Translations under genes and position numbers: made by a program
Shown: positions 60,816 through 64,000 of the stretch, in pieces
Layout: every line of letters begins with the position of its first letter
Position numbering within the stretch: position 1 is the first letter of the stretch
Notes under the pieces: generated by a model
What the model was told of the DNA's origin: nothing
What the model saw: the letters and a program-made list of their open reading frames with translations, nothing else
The model's database searches: none
Source of the DNA: Hydractinia symbiolongicarpus
Lineage: Eukaryota; Cnidaria; Hydrozoa; Anthoathecata; Hydractiniidae
Assembly: GCF_029227915.1 (NCBI RefSeq)
Contig: NC_079882.1
Span: forward strand, 3,782,001 to 3,846,000
Length of the DNA: 64,000 bases
Direction of reading: 5' to 3'

Positions 60816-62812
60816 AAAATGTTTTAGGATGGTGACAAACATTCACGGACTCAATAAAAACTTGAGTAACAGAAACTTTTTCTTCCTTGTTACTTTTTTC
60901 GACATCAGACTCTTATTAAAATGTTTTATTTATGCGATTTTGTTTATATTTGTGTTTGACGTAATGTATTTTGCTACTTTAGAAATATATATAAACAGTT
61001 TGTTAGTGATTTTCTTCAGTTTGCCCATCATTAGCTGGAGCTTCACTACCTGCTTTACAGAATAATGACAACAGTTACAACTTTTTGGACAAGGAACTCT
61101 TTTTTTGGGCATATATGGACGTTTATGCACAAATTATATTAGACCAAAGGAACCGGTTACGATTTTAAGTTATACGTTAAGCTTTTCCTAACAAGTATTC
61201 CGCGACCTGTTACTGATCAATTAATCATCCCCCTGTTGCAAAAATGAAATACCTGGTTATGGTTACAAACTAACTGTTCCGTCTTACCGGAAGATTAATA
61301 TATCTGTTTTGATTGGTTACTGTATTTATTTAATTCGGTATCCTGGGTTTATTAAAGACACATTTTGGGATTAAAAATTTCATCCATCAAAATATTTAAA
61401 AAAAAATGTGATTAGTGCTTTTGAATGACTTTTAATTCAACTTGCCGAATCCAATCTTTTTGAACAAAAGAAAAAAATTTAAACATGTCCAACTTTGGAA
61501 TCTCCAATTTAACAAATTGGATTTGACAAAATGGATCGTGTATATAACGCCCACCTTAGATCTTCATCAAAATACAACTTATTGTTCCCTTCAGGTTCCT
61601 TTAAGCATGGATACACGATATAGTATATATGCTTTAAAACACAAGCCACAGCCTGTCTTCTGGTCTATGTGTGTGCAATAGTAGCAACATTGCAACCAGT
61701 GGGTGCAGGGTATTGGCCAGTTGACCCTTTTGGTCCTGTTTGAAAATAACGAAATATTTTCTTATTTCATTAATTTTTCTTATTATTCTAACCATATAGA
61801 GGTAAAAATTGGAACCAAAGAACCATCTAAAAACCTTGTTCAATACAAATTTGTTTCAATCTAAATTCTTATAATGTGATAATTGTTGCTGACACCAATA
61901 AGATCTTTTTCTCAAAAAAATCGCTTTGTCATGCTAGGAAGTTCGATTGGTACTTTTTAAATGCTTTTTTTTCCTACGCAACTACAAAAGTAACACTGTC
62001 ATAATCTAATAACTGCAGGGTATTATCGAGATGATGTTTTACACAGCTTTAAATAATAGCCATGAAATTGTCGTCGCCTTAATATTATAGTGACGGGTAT
62101 CAGGACGAGTAGCTAGGCAATTTCAATAATACGCTGAGAAACAATTGCCCGCCATTTTTTCCCTCACTTTCTGGTCAGGCGATACGTTCTTTACCAGAGA
62201 ACTTTGCTTTTATGTTAAGTTGATGGAGGCTGCCTCATGACGACAGCCATAAGCAAGAGAATTTGGAACAAGTATGCTGCTATGGTTACCATTCTGAAAA
62301 AAAGCAAAAAAGGAGTTTTGGCTACGATAATACGCACAAAACTAAATTTCCATGCAATAAACTAAATATTAAAATTTTAAAAAAGTGTTTAACAGGCACA
62401 TGACGTCTACGACCGTATTCTAATCTTGTTTTTATTACGCCAACGCCGACGCGACGTTGTTTAATGTCGGTTATGTTTTGACCATAAAATACTTCTATAT
62501 TTCAGATGCTGGATTCACAAAACAGTATAAGCTTGCATCTTTTGTGATGCTCCTGTGTATGCTTGGTATACGTTGCTCAAAATCTTATAATATGTTTATT
62601 ATACTTTACATGTGGCCAAAGAACGTGAACAAATATTTGGTTTGAAATTTACAAACAACCATATTAGCGTTTAAAATATTTTGATTGCTGAGAAAATTAG
62701 CGCGTTTTGAAAACAGCATTCCCTTCTGTTAAACTATACAGCAATTTAACAATAAGAAAATATTAATATTGTATTTAAAATTTGAAAGATTTAAGTATTC
62801 CACAGCTCATCT
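60816..62812. other. Non-coding region, nothing recognised
   Basis: The short ORFs at 60829-61065, 61442-61681 and 62457-62645 are hydrophobic or AT-driven and have no splice context that would make them exons. The first part should contain the 3'UTR of the cysteine-rich gene. Confidence 0.5.
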
Positions 62813-63599
62813 TTACTTTGTGAAACTGTATGCTTCTAACAATCTGCACTTTTCTCCTGATATTTTAATGGAATTTAAATAGTTCTGTTCTGTAGGAGTA
62901 TTGACCCAATCTTTTGATGCTAGCTCATTTTCATTTTTTATAAACAATAAGGGTAGTTCAGTGTAATCATGCTCGCTATATAACGGATTTTTTATTTTAT
63001 TTATGTTTGCTTCAACTTTCGTTGTAAAATTAACTGGATTCAGGTGAAAAGAAAGAGGTGAACTAACAACAAATTGACCAAATTTTGTATATATTGTTCT
63101 TGGTTCAATCCAACAGGCGGTACACAACAAGCAAATCCATTTTTTTTTGTCCCTCTCCTGCAACTTAGCTTGCATTAAATTCAAGCTATCTTGCGGTGTA
63201 TCTTTATCTCTACACAGTGCTAAAAGACACATCTCGTTTTTCTTTCTTCATATTTGCCTTACACTGGCATTTTAAATAAAAGCATTGTTCATCCCATTTT
63301 GTACTCACTGAATCTGAAGTTAAATATCTTTTATTTTTAAACTTTTTCCCACGATCAAGAGTTTTTATTATAGAACTTTCTGGCGTTTTTCCACTCCTTA
63401 AACGATATTCTTCAATTTCTTTTATTGTGATCGCAGGAAGAAGAGACAAAGACTTTCCCCAAGTATCTAATTTACCAACTTGTTTTTTTGACTTGTTAAT
63501 AATTGCAATTGGTAAATCAGTATCTCTTAATAACAGTTCCAACAACTCTTGTTTACTCACAGCACTGCTTCTTCCACTTTCCGTAGGCATTTTGACCAT
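62813..63599 (-). pseudogene. Fragment of a SWIM-finger-type repeat protein gene, frameshifted
   Basis: From the ATG at 63599 the frame reads VSKQELLELLLRDTDLP, then KQVGKLDTWGKSLSLLP, EYRLRSGKTPESSIIKT, YLTSDSVSTKW and FYLKCQCKANMKKEKRDV. This resembles the N-terminal part of cnidarian multi-copy proteins in which a SWIM zinc finger (and in some a YqaJ-like nuclease domain) follows. The similarity call is from memory of the pattern and is tentative. The frame then shifts near 63225 into a second frame (CRDKDTPQDSLNLMQAK..., ending at 62813). The expected finger (C-x-C ... C-x-H) is not intact; only CLLCTAC with no H is seen. Best read as a decayed mobile or repetitive gene fragment. Confidence 0.4.
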
Positions 63600-64000
63600 A
63601 TTCTACCATTCCAAGCCTCGGTTCTAAGGTGACTTGAAAACGAGTCAGAGAATACGAGAAACCCGTATTACAGACCGAACACCTAACGGTAGAACATTTT
63701 GTCTCTTGCTCCCCAATCTAAAGAGTTAAAAGTCGTAAAGGTTGTTAAGGTATTGCTAGCTAGCTCTGTGCTCTGTGATTTGGGATGGATGTTGGCCTGA
63801 AAATGTTACAAAAAACTCACTAAAGTTATCTTTCGTCATGTGGTAGTGTGAATTTGTAAGCCGTTTGTAAAGAATTGTTTGCTTGTGACTGATCATTACA
63901 GTAGCTAGCAGTAATGTGAGTGCACCTATTTTAAACAAGCAGAAGGTAGCTATAAAGATAATCTGATAAACGTAATGATGAACATGATTATTATCATTAT
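63600..64000. other. Non-coding window end
   Basis: No exon or repeat is recognised. If the fragment on the left is part of a gene, its promoter would be here. Confidence 0.4.

Overview
The window is AT-rich eukaryotic DNA with GT-AG introns, TATA-like promoters and many transposon remnants. The gene set points to an invertebrate animal, most likely a cnidarian and perhaps a hydrozoan. It includes a MAN1-type LEM protein, a Shaker-type K+ channel, a secreted TSP1/SUEL-lectin/EAR-repeat protein and an LRR membrane protein. The species assignment is inference. All exon models were made by hand, from reading-frame continuity across GT/AG junctions plus domain recognition.

Layout. Positions 1-7700 are mostly mobile DNA: a LINE remnant (- strand), a SINE fragment, an intact 658-codon ORF resembling a Mutator-like transposase with a SWIM finger (-), a perfect 22-bp-arm hairpin, a rearranged LINE (+) and a small TIR element. 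At 7713-7959 (-) is a probable first exon of an unrecognised gene, divergent from the next gene. From 8835 to 19612 (+) lies a complete 14-exon gene for MAN1/LEMD3 (728 aa: LEM, two membrane spans, MSC winged helix, C-terminal UHM/RRM). Its introns carry a LINE fragment and a TTAA-flanked MITE. From 24058 to 32123 (-), convergent with MAN1, is a complete 15-exon gene for a 2252-aa secreted protein: signal peptide, TSP1, EAR repeats, SUEL-type lectin domain, more EAR repeats, about 26 copies of a ~44-residue repeat I cannot name, a coiled coil and C-terminal EAR-like repeats. This is the most interesting object in the window.

From 32124 to 42413 there are two good copies of a tRNA-headed SINE with an (AAT)n tail, a TIR element, a possible small secreted-peptide gene at 36424 and a pogo/Tigger-like terminus. 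From 42414 to 45142 (+) is a two-exon Kv1/Shaker-like channel (583 aa) with an unusual selectivity-filter neighbourhood. From 49888 to about 54845 (+) is an LRR transmembrane protein gene broken by several frameshifts, a stop codon and two transposon insertions (a hAT-like element with 33-bp TIRs and a piggyBac-like MITE at TTAA). Virtual removal of each element restores LRR reading. From 60444 to 60815 (+) is an intact gene for a secreted protein with a duplicated six-cysteine module, with TATA box and a 5'UTR intron. At the right end (62813-63599, -) is a frameshifted fragment of what may be a SWIM-type protein.

The genes look like independent housekeeping, neuronal and extracellular loci rather than one pathway. 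No CRISPR array, rRNA or functional tRNA gene was seen.
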